Under the pieces are notes generated by a model. The model did not search any database. It was not told the DNA's origin and was given only the letters and a program-made list of their open reading frames with translations. Position numbers and translations under genes: made by a program. Below are positions 6,651-15,337 of a stretch of DNA of 64,000 bases, one piece after another. Numbering within the stretch: position 1 is the stretch's first letter; the number at the start of each line of letters is the position of its first letter. Origin of the DNA: Flavobacterium sp. (GTDB lineage Bacteria; Bacteroidota; Bacteroidia; Flavobacteriales; Flavobacteriaceae); the NCBI RefSeq assembly GCF_004295795.1, contig NZ_SEBR01000001.1:124001-188000 (forward strand), written 5' to 3'.

Positions 6651-8938
6651 TATTTCTTAGGTTTTGAAGACATGTAAAAAGTGAGTTCGCCTCCATTGAT
6701 CAGATCGGAATGTCTGATGAAATCGCGAGGAATTTCCTTCCCATTCAACTCAATCTTAGTCACGTAAACGTTCTTTTCAGATTGGTTTTTGGCCGAAATC
6801 ACAAGCGTTTTTCCATTCTCGAACTTCAAAGTCGCCTTTTTGACAAGCGGACTTCCGATGGCATACTGATCCGAACCCGGCGCAACCGGATAAAATCCGA
6901 GAGACGAGAAAATATACCACGCGCTCATTTGTCCGGTATCGTCGTTTCCGCCCAAACCGTCCGGCCCGGAATGGAACATTTTCCGGATGATCATGCGAAC
7001 GCGCTCCTGCGTTTTCCAGGGTTTTCCGAGGTAGTCGTACAAATAGGCGACGTGGTGCGACGGTTCGTTTCCGTGCACGTAATTCCCGATGATTCCGTCC
7101 CGCGTGATATCTTCTGTGTTCTCGAAATATTTGTCGGGCAATTGCATCGTGAAAAGCGAATCCAAGTGTTGGGTGAATTTCTCTTTTCCGCCGTTCAGTT
7201 CGGTCAGTTTCGCCACGTCATGCGGAACATACAAGCTGTAATTCCAAGCATTTCCCTCGATGAAACCTTGTCCGTGCGTGTCAAGCGGATCAAATTCCTT
7301 TTTGAAAGTTCCGTCAGCCAACTTCGGACGCATAAAACCGGACTTTTTATCGAATACATTATTGAAATTCCGGGCGCGTTTGGAATACGTTTCATAAATG
7401 TCGTTTCTGCCCAATTTCTTGGCCATTTGCGAAATCGCCCAATCGTCGTAGGCGTATTCCAATGTTTTTGAAACCGATGCGCCGCTGCGATCTTCGGGCA
7501 CATAGCCCATTTTGACATAATCGCCAATTCCGTCGTTGTAGAGCATATTTGAGGATGAAACGACAGCTTCCAAAGCTATTTTGGTGTCGAAACCGTCGTT
7601 TCCTTTTGCGATCGCATCGGCAATGACCGACACGGAATGATATCCGATCATGCACCAATTCTCGTTCGAATAATGCGACCAAATAGGCAAGGCATGATGC
7701 ACCGATTGGTCGTAATGCGCGAGCATCGATTGGATCATGCCGCGATTTCGCTTCGGCTGAACCAGATTGAAAAGTGGATGAAGCGCGCGATACGTGTCCC
7801 AAAGCGAAAAAGTCGTGTAATTCACGAAACCTTGAGCCGTTTGGACATTTTGGTCCAAACCTTTGTATTCGCCGTTCCAATCCATGTAAACCGTCGGATT
7901 GATGAACGCGTGATACATCGCGGTGTAAAAGTTGATCTTGTCGTCTTCGTTTATCGTTTCGACCGTGACTTTCGAGAGTTCGTCTTCCCACAATTGCTGG
8001 CCTTCGCGCTTGACCTGATCAAAATCCCAATGCGGAATCTCGACGTCGATGTTGTTTAGCGCGTTGTTCGCACTCACGGACGACAATCCGAACTTGATCT
8101 TGATTTTTTCGCCTTCGGATGTTGCAAAATCAAAGTAAGCTTTCAACTTCGGGCCGGCCGCTTCGGGGAAATTTTTCGATTGGTCGAACTTTCGCCAAAA
8201 GCCGTTGTAGATATTTTCTGTGTCGTAATTTTTGAAGCCGTAACCTTTGATCGGTTTGGAAAAAGTCATCGCAAAGTAAACCGTGCGCGTTCTCGCCCAA
8301 CCGTTCGTCTGACGGAAACCCGTGACCAAAGTGTCGTTTTCCACGCGAATGAACGTCCAGACATTCTTTTCCTCGTGGTTGTAAATGTTGGCCATCAAAT
8401 CGAGAATGATGTGCGATTGATCGGACTTCGGGAATGTGTATTGGTGAAATCCGACGCGTTGCGAAGTCGTCATTTCGGCTAAGATATTGTCGTCGTCGAG
8501 TTTGACTTTGTAATAATTCGCCTGGGAAATCTCATTCGCGTGAGAGAATTTTGACCGATAGCCATTTTCGGGATGATCTGCCGTTCCAGGATTCAACTGC
8601 AATTTTCCGACGGTAGGCATGATCAGGAAGTCGCCCAGATCAGAATGTCCGGTTCCGTTGAAATGCGTGTGTGAAAATCCGCAGATGGTTTTGTCGGCAT
8701 ATTGGTAGCCCGCACAGTATTCGTAAACCTTTCCGTTGTATTTGCGGTCCTTTTCGAACGCGATCGTGTCGGTTTCCGGACTCAGTTGCACCGATCCGAA
8801 AGGAACTGTCGCGCCTGGAAATGTATGGCCCATTTTCGCTGTTCCGATAAGCGGACGAACATAAGTAAACCTTTGTTTTTGTTGGGAAAATCCGATGGAA
8901 ATCGTGAACAGCGACGCTATTGCGAGGTATTTCTTCAT
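6650..8938 (-). CDS. GH92 family alpha-mannosidase, copy B
   Basis: A 762-residue secreted GH92 enzyme with signal peptide MKKYLAIASLFTISIGFSQ. It shows VRPLIGTAKMGHTFPGA, SLWDTYRALHPLFNL, EGNAWNYSLYVPHD, HGNEPSHHVAYLY and GNDDTGQMSAWYIFSSLGFYP, the family's substrate and calcium site motifs. It differs widely from copy A, so the two probably have different linkage preferences rather than being a recent duplication. It is the first gene of a two-gene unit: its TAA overlaps the ATG of copy A by one base. Upstream is a dispersed repeat (9029-9120) with no visible transport genes. Confidence 0.93.
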   Translation of the reverse strand: MKKYLAIASLFTISIGFSQQKQRFTYVRPLIGTAKMGHTFPGATVPFGSVQLSPETDTIAFEKDRKYNGKVYEYCAGYQYADKTICGFSHTHFNGTGHSDLGDFLIMPTVGKLQLNPGTADHPENGYRSKFSHANEISQANYYKVKLDDDNILAEMTTSQRVGFHQYTFPKSDQSHIILDLMANIYNHEEKNVWTFIRVENDTLVTGFRQTNGWARTRTVYFAMTFSKPIKGYGFKNYDTENIYNGFWRKFDQSKNFPEAAGPKLKAYFDFATSEGEKIKIKFGLSSVSANNALNNIDVEIPHWDFDQVKREGQQLWEDELSKVTVETINEDDKINFYTAMYHAFINPTVYMDWNGEYKGLDQNVQTAQGFVNYTTFSLWDTYRALHPLFNLVQPKRNRGMIQSMLAHYDQSVHHALPIWSHYSNENWCMIGYHSVSVIADAIAKGNDGFDTKIALEAVVSSSNMLYNDGIGDYVKMGYVPEDRSGASVSKTLEYAYDDWAISQMAKKLGRNDIYETYSKRARNFNNVFDKKSGFMRPKLADGTFKKEFDPLDTHGQGFIEGNAWNYSLYVPHDVAKLTELNGGKEKFTQHLDSLFTMQLPDKYFENTEDITRDGIIGNYVHGNEPSHHVAYLYDYLGKPWKTQERVRMIIRKMFHSGPDGLGGNDDTGQMSAWYIFSSLGFYPVAPGSDQYAIGSPLVKKATLKFENGKTLVISAKNQSEKNVYVTKIELNGKEIPRDFIRHSDLINGGELTFYMSSKPKK

Positions 8939-9028
8939 GGTTGTTGCGTTGGAAGGCTAAAGGTAGGAAAATGAATTCTTCCGACGCATTGAAGTTTCGC
9001 GGATGCATGATGGATTTGCGCACCTATG

Positions 9029-9122
9029 TTTAACAAAAATTACAGATTTTATGTAATGGAATTTGGGCTGGAGATTCGAACTTTGCCAGACCTAACAAAT
9101 CTTGGAGATTTGTTAGGTCTTA
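9029..9122 (+). repeat. Dispersed double-palindrome unit, copy 1
   Basis: The unit begins TTAACAAAAATTACAGATTT (the small palindrome, here imperfect) and ends with a 15-bp perfect inverted repeat AGACCTAACAAATCT (9088-9102 with 9106-9120) around a three-base loop. It is one of eight copies in this window. It fills the gap between the GH92 start and the receptor's terminator. Confidence 0.85.
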
Positions 9123-9176
9123 CGCGCGCGCGAAAAAACTCGCTAAACAAGTGCAACGACCTAATTCATCCAAATC

Positions 9177-9212
9177 AAAAAAAATCCCGATCAGCCAAAA
9201 CCAATCGGGATT
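9177..9212 (-). terminator. Terminator of the TonB receptor gene
   Basis: On the minus strand AATCCCGAT and ATCGGGATT pair across an 11-12 base loop, followed by at least eight T. Confidence 0.8.
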
Positions 9213-9231
9213 CCAAACTAAAAATGTCCGT

Positions 9232-11571
9232 TTAGAATTTCAAAGTCAGCCCGGCCAAAAAGTTGATGCCGGCTTGCGGATAAAATCCGGCGCCCTCGAC
9301 AGTCGTGATCGTTCCCGGATTCGAGAAATCGTCGTCGTAAGTGTAAAAGTATCCGTTCGACTCGTATTCGTAGTTGAAAATGTTGTTGACCAATCCCGAA
9401 ATCAGGATCGACCTGAAGAACGAAACATTCTTCCATTCATACGAAACGCTCAGGTCTGAAGTCGCGTAACTGTCGAGTTTTGACGCATCGGAATCAATAT
9501 TTCCCATGTATTGCTCGCCGACGAATTTCGAAAGCAAGCTCACCTGAAAATTCCTGGTCGGAGCGAAAGTGATGGCATTTGCAGCTACGACGTTAGGCGA
9601 AAATGCGATGTCGGTGTTGCCCAAATTCGTCAAAACGCCGTCGCGTTGGAACACGAAATCCTGGTTTTTGTTCGTGCTCACCGTCAAATTCGGACGAATC
9701 GACCATTTGTCGCTAATGGCTAAAGCGGCCTCGATCTCGAGTCCCAAACGGTAACTTTTTCCGCTGTTTTCGCGAATCGGGTTTCCGACATTGTCGAGTG
9801 CGCCGCTCAACACCAATTGGTCGTTGTATTTCATATAGTAAGCGTTCACGTTGATTTTCGCTTTCGCCGATGCGTATCGCCAACCGAGTTCGAAATCGTC
9901 CAGTTGCTCGGGGCGCGGACTTCCGTTTTCGTAGTCAGTCCGGTTTGGTTCGCGGTTCGCGCGGGCGTAAGAAGCGTAGATGTTCTGACGGTCGTTCACC
10001 GAAAAAGTCGCACCCGCTTTTGGGTTGAAAAAGTCGAATTGGTCGCGCACGAATCCCGTTTCTAGCGAGTTGGCGTTGTAAGAAACGCGTCTGTATTGCA
10101 AATCGGCAAACAAATTGAGTTTGTCCAAAACCTGATAATTGGCTTTTGCAAAAATGTTTCCGTCTTTTTTGACGCCTCGATCTTCGTAATACCGTTGGCC
10201 GTACATAGGAAGCGCGACACTTCTTGTCCACAAAACTTTCCCGTAATGATCGCCGTCGTATTCGTTCCAGCCGCCGCCGAGAATCGCATCGATTTTGGAT
10301 TTTCTGTAATTGATCGAGAAAACGCCTCCGTAAAAATCATTGTCGAGCCATTTTTGGTCGATAAGATCGGATTCTTCTATGAGTGTTCCGTTCACCGTTG
10401 GAGCCGGAATTCCGTAATCGGATAAGGTTTCGCCGGCGCGATAGTTCTCGTAATAACCTTTTCCTCTCGTGTAATGCAAAGCCGCGGTCGAACTCCAATT
10501 CAGGTTCCATTTTTGCGTCCAGTGCAATTGATAGTGATCTTGTTGGTAATTGTCGGTTTGGTTGTCGTAAAAACGCACGTTGCCGAAATCATCGACATAT
10601 TCGCCTGCCGTGTTATAAGTGCGGTCGTCGCGAAGTTTTTGCACGTCTTCGAGGCCGTTCCAGGATTGGTAGGTTTTTTCCTTTCCGCCAAAAACGAGTG
10701 CTTTGATCAACGTGCCTTTGTTTATGTAGCTTCCTTGCAGAAAGTACGATTTTAGGCTCGACGAAGCGCGATCGATGTATCCGTCCGATTCGATGTTCGA
10801 GAGTCGTCCGGCGAGTTCGAACTGGTTTCCCAAAAGTCCGGTGCTGAATTTTACGGTGTGTTTCCTGGTGTTGAAACTTCCGAACGAATTCGCGATTTCA
10901 CCGTTAGCCTTATCGGAGTACGAATCTGTGAGCATGTTTAGGCTTGCGCCGAATGCACCCGAGCCATTTGTAGAAGTTCCGACGCCGCGCTGGAGTTGCA
11001 GATTTTCTGTGGACGAGGCGAAATCGGGCATGTTGACCCAAAATGTTCCCATCGATTCGGAGTCGTTGTACGGAATTCCGTTTACAGTGACGTTCACTCT
11101 TGTCGCATCTGTTCCGCGGACTCGGATTCCGGAGTAGCCGATCGCGTTTCCGGCATCGGAAGTCGTTACGACAGACGGAAGGAAGTTGAGCAACTGCGGG
11201 ATGTCCTGACCCAGATTGCGTTTCTCGAACTCTTCTTTTTTGAGGTTGGAGAAAGTGACCGGCGTTTTCGAAGTCGCACGCACCGATTGCACGATCACGT
11301 CGTCAAGTCGTTCGGTTTTGGTCGTGTCCGGGATTTGTTCCTGGGCAAAAGCTTGATTACCGAGACTCAAAATTGCAATGGAACAAAGGATCGCGTGAGG
11401 GATAGTGGCTTTGTTTGAGCTCTTTTTGCCAGCCGTCTTTTGATTTCGTGACGAATTTTCGTTGCAAAAAAGCGAGTGCCATCTAGCCCGACGGCGGCCA
11501 ACGAGTTTTCGATTTTGCTCTGGCGTTTCAAGGCCGCCGGCACGCCCAAAAAAAGAAAATAAAGGTTTCAT
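9232..11571 (-). CDS. TPP-riboswitch-controlled TonB-dependent receptor with repeat-derived N-terminal insert
   Basis: A 779-residue outer-membrane receptor. A plug domain at about 105-220 (GYSGIRVRGTDATRVNVTVN, LQLQRGVGTSTNGSGAFG) follows a TonB-box-like DDVIVQSVRA; a 22-strand-type barrel runs to the C-terminal LTLKF. A TPP riboswitch lies upstream, so it probably takes up thiamine or a precursor. The N-terminus is odd: after MKPLFSFF come about 50 charged residues (GRAGGLETPEQ, GRRRARWHSLF) encoded by a dispersed repeat, before the hydrophobic stretch ILCSIAILSLGNQAFA, a normal signal peptide core ending at a cleavage site. No other ATG lies between the two, so the repeat seems to have split the signal peptide in frame. 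Whether export still works is unknown. Confidence 0.93.
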   Translation of the reverse strand: MKPLFSFFGRAGGLETPEQNRKLVGRRRARWHSLFCNENSSRNQKTAGKKSSNKATIPHAILCSIAILSLGNQAFAQEQIPDTTKTERLDDVIVQSVRATSKTPVTFSNLKKEEFEKRNLGQDIPQLLNFLPSVVTTSDAGNAIGYSGIRVRGTDATRVNVTVNGIPYNDSESMGTFWVNMPDFASSTENLQLQRGVGTSTNGSGAFGASLNMLTDSYSDKANGEIANSFGSFNTRKHTVKFSTGLLGNQFELAGRLSNIESDGYIDRASSSLKSYFLQGSYINKGTLIKALVFGGKEKTYQSWNGLEDVQKLRDDRTYNTAGEYVDDFGNVRFYDNQTDNYQQDHYQLHWTQKWNLNWSSTAALHYTRGKGYYENYRAGETLSDYGIPAPTVNGTLIEESDLIDQKWLDNDFYGGVFSINYRKSKIDAILGGGWNEYDGDHYGKVLWTRSVALPMYGQRYYEDRGVKKDGNIFAKANYQVLDKLNLFADLQYRRVSYNANSLETGFVRDQFDFFNPKAGATFSVNDRQNIYASYARANREPNRTDYENGSPRPEQLDDFELGWRYASAKAKINVNAYYMKYNDQLVLSGALDNVGNPIRENSGKSYRLGLEIEAALAISDKWSIRPNLTVSTNKNQDFVFQRDGVLTNLGNTDIAFSPNVVAANAITFAPTRNFQVSLLSKFVGEQYMGNIDSDASKLDSYATSDLSVSYEWKNVSFFRSILISGLVNNIFNYEYESNGYFYTYDDDFSNPGTITTVEGAGFYPQAGINFLAGLTLKF
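11390..11547 (-). repeat. GGGCG-type dispersed element, copy 1, inside the receptor gene
   Basis: On the minus strand it begins GGGCGTGCCGGCGGC, passes through GCCGTCGGGCT and GGCACTCGCTTTTT, then AAAAGAGCTCAAACAAAGCC and CTATCCCTCACGCGA. The same ordered blocks occur at 22489-22651 and 31567-31760. It lies wholly within the N-terminal codons of the TonB receptor. Confidence 0.8.
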
Positions 11572-11654
11572 CCGTAAAGATTTACGAATAAAAGGGGGAA
11601 TTATTCTTGGTTAAAAAACAATGTTTTTGCGGCTGCAACGTGCACTTTGTAGCT

Positions 11655-11745
11655 CGCGATTCCCTTGGCAGCATTACCTGCCCAGGTTCTTTGGGTATAA
11701 TCTCAGCCCTTGGTAGAGCACCCCTTTGAGACGCGGCAAATTTAG
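11655..11745 (-). promoter_or_regulatory. TPP (thiamine pyrophosphate) riboswitch
   Basis: Read on the minus strand the conserved THI-box core is present in order: AAAGGGGTGCTC, GGGCTGAGATTATACCC, GAACCTGGGCAGGTAATGC and AAGGGAATCGCG. These are the two sensor arms that bind the pyrimidine and the pyrophosphate of TPP. It stands about 85 bases before the TonB receptor start and points at it alone. High TPP is expected to shut the receptor off, probably by hiding the translation start since I see no strong terminator. Confidence 0.93.
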
Positions 11746-11807
11746 ATTAAATTTTTAATAATCGGTATCACACTTTCGATTTGTTGGTGAAATTCTGGCT
11801 TTGAAAG

Positions 11808-11940
11808 TTTAACTTTTTTTACAGATTTTCTGTAATCAGGTGTGGGTTTTCGGGGCTAACTTTGCAAGACCTAACAGACTTTAGTAAGTCTGTTAGGTCT
11901 TGCAGGCCAAAGGTTTGATGGGTTTTTGATGTGGTGAAAA
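11808..11940 (+). repeat. Dispersed double-palindrome unit, copy 2
   Basis: It begins with the small palindrome ACAGATTTTCTGT, followed by CTAACTTTGC and a 19-bp perfect stem TGCAAGACCTAACAGACTT (11863-11881 with 11886-11904). It ends with the tail GATGGGTTTTTGATGTGGTG shared with copies 3, 4 and 5. Confidence 0.88.
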
Positions 11941-12015
11941 ACGAGTTTTTACCAACCTTAAAATGGAATTTTGAAGGTATAGCGAAGTTCCTTTTTTGAG
12001 ATTTCCGGGACGATG

Positions 12016-12417
12016 TCAGAAATCGGGTTTGCGGCGAAAATTCTTGATCTCGGAAGCATTGCGTTTGGCCTTAAGCCGTTTCTCGACAACCGACCTGGGG
12101 ATTTTCGTGGCCTTTCGGATTTTTGGAACGTGAAGCGCTTTCTCGATGACTTCAAAAAATCGGCGCGTGACGAGTTCCTTGTTCTTGAGTTGGCTGCGAT
12201 CCTCGTCCGATTTCAGGATGAGTTGCCCGGACTTGTTTAGGCGAGTGGCCAATTTTTCGTGCAACCGTATTTTTTCCTCGTCCGAAAACGAGGCAGAATT
12301 TTGGAGGTCGAATGTCAATTCGACTTTGGAAGAAACCTTGTTTACGTTTTGTCCGCCAGCGCCGCTCGAACGAACGGCCTTGTACTGGAGCTCGGCCGAA
12401 ATTTTCTCCTTTTCCAT
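12016..12417 (-). CDS. arfB: Alternative ribosome-rescue hydrolase ArfB
   Basis: A 133-residue protein with the catalytic GGQ motif in SSGAGGQNVNKVSSKVEL near residue 20 and a basic C-terminal tail (KIRKATKIPRS..EKRLKAKRNASEIKN) that enters the empty mRNA channel. ArfB (YaeJ) hydrolyses peptidyl-tRNA on ribosomes stalled on mRNAs without a stop codon. Length fits the family and rules out full release factors. It starts one base after the stop of the DUF4301 gene, as the last gene of the overlapping operon that begins with the PPTase. Confidence 0.93.
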   Translation of the reverse strand: MEKEKISAELQYKAVRSSGAGGQNVNKVSSKVELTFDLQNSASFSDEEKIRLHEKLATRLNKSGQLILKSDEDRSQLKNKELVTRRFFEVIEKALHVPKIRKATKIPRSVVEKRLKAKRNASEIKNFRRKPDF

Positions 12418-12418
12418 G

Positions 12419-14038
12419 TTATTGCGGTTGATGCGCGGGTTTCAGCAAATCGTTTACGGTTTTCACCGGATTGAAAGTCACGAGTGGCACTTCGACAAAA
12501 ATTGTGTTCCATTTTGCCATCGCGCCGTTCCAAAGTCCGGGAAGTTCGTAGGCTTTGAGTTCGCGTCCGTTTTTGGCTTTGTTTACAATAAAACCGCGTT
12601 CGTGGTCGATAAAATCGATGAGGTTGAATTTTTCGCCCATGAAGTTTTTTGCCGAACACACAATATCAACCGGATTGAAATGCGTCGAACTGTCGATTAT
12701 CGAAACCTGCTGCGGATTGTTGAGTTCCACTTGGGAAGTCTCGACGATCTGGAGCGAAATATTGCCTTGTTGGCCGCGCACCCAAAACGGTCCGCCGCCG
12801 GGTTCGCCCTCGTTTTTGACCATTCCGCAGACGCGAAGCGGACGATTCAATTTTTGTCTGATGTAAGCGAGTTTGTTCGCCGTGGTGAATTTCGAGAAAT
12901 CGCTGTACATTTTGATGTTTAGTTCCGATTTCAGGAATGCGATCATTTCGTCAATGTCGTCCGATTCGATGTAACCGCTTTCGATTCTTCTCAGGTAATC
13001 GAAAATCTGTTCCTGGGTTTTGATCAGGATTCCGCCGAGCGCCTTTTTGTAAAGCGTGATGATGTCGACGTGATTCTGGATGACGTTGTCGATGTTTTTG
13101 ATAAAGACGATATCGGCTTCGATGTTGTTGAGATTGTTGATAAGCGCGCCGTGTCCGCCGGGACGGAAAACGAGTTGGCCGTTGTCGTCTCGGAAGGCCT
13201 TGTTCTGCATATCGACGCCAATCGTGTCTGTCGATTTGTCCTGATACGTGAATCTGACCTCGATTTTTACGCCTGTTTCCGACTCGATTTTCGGCTTGAC
13301 CGAAGCGATTATCTGCTCAAAAGCGTTTTGATGTTCTTCGGAAACGGTAAAATGCAGATTAGAAACGCCGTTCGAGCTCGCATATCTGGAACTTTCGTTG
13401 AGATGTTCCTCGATTGGCGTGGCGATGTGATCGGAATATTTGTGGAACGGCAAAATGCCCTTGGGTTTGTTGCAATAGTCGAATTGGCTCGGGTCGAGCA
13501 AGGCTTTGATGAACTCGTAATTGCGTCGGTCAGATTCGCGAAGTTCACCTTGTTTCTTGTGAAAATCGGCTTTTGCCAGCAAATCTTTGTAGAACGGAAG
13601 TTTGTCTTTTCCGGCAAGGAACACAGACAAAGCCGTCATTTTCGTGCGGTTGATGTAAGCGTTGATCGTGTCTTTCGAACTATCGAATTCATTTAGAAAA
13701 GTCGACAGGAATTTAAACATGCGACTCGCCGCGCCCGAAGCCGGGACGAATTTTTTGAGTTTGAATCCGTTTTTTCTCGAATCGAAATAATCGGCGCAAG
13801 CCTTAAATTCTTCTTCTGAAAATGTCTTGATGCCATCACCAAGCGTCGCCGGACGTTCCAGCCAGGTCTTGGGAATTCCGTCCTTGAAGATCTGGAGTTC
13901 TTTCTCTACGGTGTCCAAAGTGAGTCCGTGAAGGCGAATCTGTTCGAAATCTTCTGTAGTGAACCCAATTTTGCGAAGTCTGACTTCTTGGGCAATTATG
14001 CTGTTCCCGTTTGGGATTTGTTCAATGTTTTTCTCCAT
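12419..14038 (-). CDS. DUF4301 family protein
   Basis: A 539-residue cytoplasmic protein of the DUF4301 family, seen almost only in Bacteroidota. Recognisable parts are FVPASGAASRMFKFLS, LPFHKYSDHIATPIEEHL, HFTVSEEH, VFRPGGHGALINNLN and KNEGEPGGGPFWV. Glycine-rich and HGAL motifs recall nucleotidyl transferase folds, so sugar or nucleotide chemistry is possible but unproven. The start at 14036-14038 overlaps the pnuC end by 43 bases, longer than the other overlaps in this operon, so a later non-ATG start is possible. Confidence 0.85.
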   Translation of the reverse strand: MEKNIEQIPNGNSIIAQEVRLRKIGFTTEDFEQIRLHGLTLDTVEKELQIFKDGIPKTWLERPATLGDGIKTFSEEEFKACADYFDSRKNGFKLKKFVPASGAASRMFKFLSTFLNEFDSSKDTINAYINRTKMTALSVFLAGKDKLPFYKDLLAKADFHKKQGELRESDRRNYEFIKALLDPSQFDYCNKPKGILPFHKYSDHIATPIEEHLNESSRYASSNGVSNLHFTVSEEHQNAFEQIIASVKPKIESETGVKIEVRFTYQDKSTDTIGVDMQNKAFRDDNGQLVFRPGGHGALINNLNNIEADIVFIKNIDNVIQNHVDIITLYKKALGGILIKTQEQIFDYLRRIESGYIESDDIDEMIAFLKSELNIKMYSDFSKFTTANKLAYIRQKLNRPLRVCGMVKNEGEPGGGPFWVRGQQGNISLQIVETSQVELNNPQQVSIIDSSTHFNPVDIVCSAKNFMGEKFNLIDFIDHERGFIVNKAKNGRELKAYELPGLWNGAMAKWNTIFVEVPLVTFNPVKTVNDLLKPAHQPQ

Positions 14039-14631
14039 TCCACATAAGCCATTATGGCCAAAACCGTAAAAAATACGTACTGAAGCGCGAGAATCCCATA
14101 GCCGCGATAGGCGTAAATCGGGATGGCGATCAGGTCTCCGATAATCCAGAGCGTCCAGTTTTCAAGTTTCTTCAAAGCCATATACCACATGGCTGTAAAA
14201 AACAATCCCGATATAAAAATGTCCAAGTAATTCTCTTGCCTTATTCTCGTATTTGTCGCTTTGTATAGTGCGAAAATAACCACAATCGTAAGCAAAAAAA
14301 TGGCGACGCCTGTTAATTTTTGTTTGTCGTTTGTTCTCGAAATGGGCAAGATAGCGTCGTTGTTGGTTTTTCTTGACCAATTATACCATCCGAAAAAACT
14401 TACGATCGAATAGTAGACGTTCACGAGCATGTCGCCGATGTAATCGGCGCGGTAGAAAAGGTAAACTGTGAGAATCGTCGCGACAAGTCCGGTTGGATAA
14501 ACCAATATATTTTCCTTTTTGGCGAACCACACGCTGATGATTCCGAAGATAAAAACCACGATTTCGATGATGATCACCGACGTCGGAGTCAATTTATACG
14601 ACGCGAGGAAGAAATCGTACAACTCATTCAT
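13996..14631 (-). CDS. pnuC: PnuC family vitamin transporter
   Basis: A 211-residue membrane protein with about seven helices. NVYYSIVSFFGWYNW (the WxxW-containing region) and NWTLWIIGDLIAIPIYAYRG are signature PnuC segments. PnuC proteins move nicotinamide riboside by facilitated diffusion; in Bacteroidota close relatives (PnuT) move thiamine and sit beside TPP-regulated TonB receptors. Here the receptor with the TPP switch lies three genes downstream, which makes a thiamine role possible, but the pnuC operon has no riboswitch of its own. It overlaps the GGGP synthase end by eight bases (ATGAATGA). Confidence 0.88.
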   Translation of the reverse strand: MNELYDFFLASYKLTPTSVIIIEIVVFIFGIISVWFAKKENILVYPTGLVATILTVYLFYRADYIGDMLVNVYYSIVSFFGWYNWSRKTNNDAILPISRTNDKQKLTGVAIFLLTIVVIFALYKATNTRIRQENYLDIFISGLFFTAMWYMALKKLENWTLWIIGDLIAIPIYAYRGYGILALQYVFFTVLAIMAYVEWRKTLNKSQTGTA

Positions 14632-15337
14632 GGTCGAAAAAATTCAGATCGTTCTCGAAAGAGGTTCCGATGACAACCAAATCGGCTCCATTTTCATAGG
14701 CGATATCGATTCCAGACTTCGATTTGATGCCGCCGCCAACGATAAGCGGAATGTCGAGATTTTGGGAAACCGAAGCGATAATTTCAGGCAAGACAGCATT
14801 TTTTGCGCCGCTTCCGGCCTCGAGGTAAATGAGTTTTTTGCCCAGCATTTGTCCGGCCAAAGCGGTTGAGATGATTTCGTTTTTATCAGATAATGGATTC
14901 GTGCCCGAAACCTTTGCGACCGCGGTTTCGCTTTGCGACTCGATCAGCAAATAACCTGTCGGGATGATCTCGAGATTCGAGTTTTTGAGGATTGTTGCGG
15001 CGTTTACGTGATGTCCGATCAAAAAATCAGGATTTCTTCCCGAAAGCAGCGACAGGAACAAAATTCCATCGGCTTCGTGCGAAATCTGCGAAGGATTTCC
15101 CGGAAACAAAATGATTGGCAAACGGCATCGGTCTTTTATTTCGACAATGAGCTCGTCGATCCGATCGGTGAAAACGCGGCTTCCGCCAATGAAAATGTGG
15201 GTTGCGGGCGAATCGCAAAGTTTTTCGATCAGAAAATCCAGATTTTCCCAATCGATTTTGTCCGGATCGAGTAAGATCGCGAGCAATTTTTTGCGTTGGC
15301 TTTTGGCCGAAAGTATGTCGTTATAGAGCTTTTGCAT
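14624..15337 (-). CDS. Geranylgeranylglyceryl/heptaprenylglyceryl phosphate synthase
   Basis: A TIM-barrel prenyltransferase of about 237 residues joining a polyprenyl diphosphate to sn-glycerol-1-phosphate. Recognisable parts are AILLDPDKI, FIGGSR, PIILFPGNPSQIS, GTNPLSD, KLIYLEAGSGA and IVGGGIKSKSGI, the phosphate-binding loop. Archaea use it for ether lipids; in Bacteroidota its product's role is not settled. The frame extends to 15379, but MQKLYNDILSAKSQRKK is the usual start, so I use 15335-15337, a 17-base overlap with the PPTase gene. Confidence 0.92.
   Translation of the reverse strand: MQKLYNDILSAKSQRKKLLAILLDPDKIDWENLDFLIEKLCDSPATHIFIGGSRVFTDRIDELIVEIKDRCRLPIILFPGNPSQISHEADGILFLSLLSGRNPDFLIGHHVNAATILKNSNLEIIPTGYLLIESQSETAVAKVSGTNPLSDKNEIISTALAGQMLGKKLIYLEAGSGAKNAVLPEIIASVSQNLDIPLIVGGGIKSKSGIDIAYENGADLVVIGTSFENDLNFFDHE

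Noticed and set aside
12016..12417. Peptide chain release factor 1 or 2 fragment
   Set aside because: The GGQ lies near the N-terminus and the protein has the basic tail and length of ArfB, not a truncated release factor.
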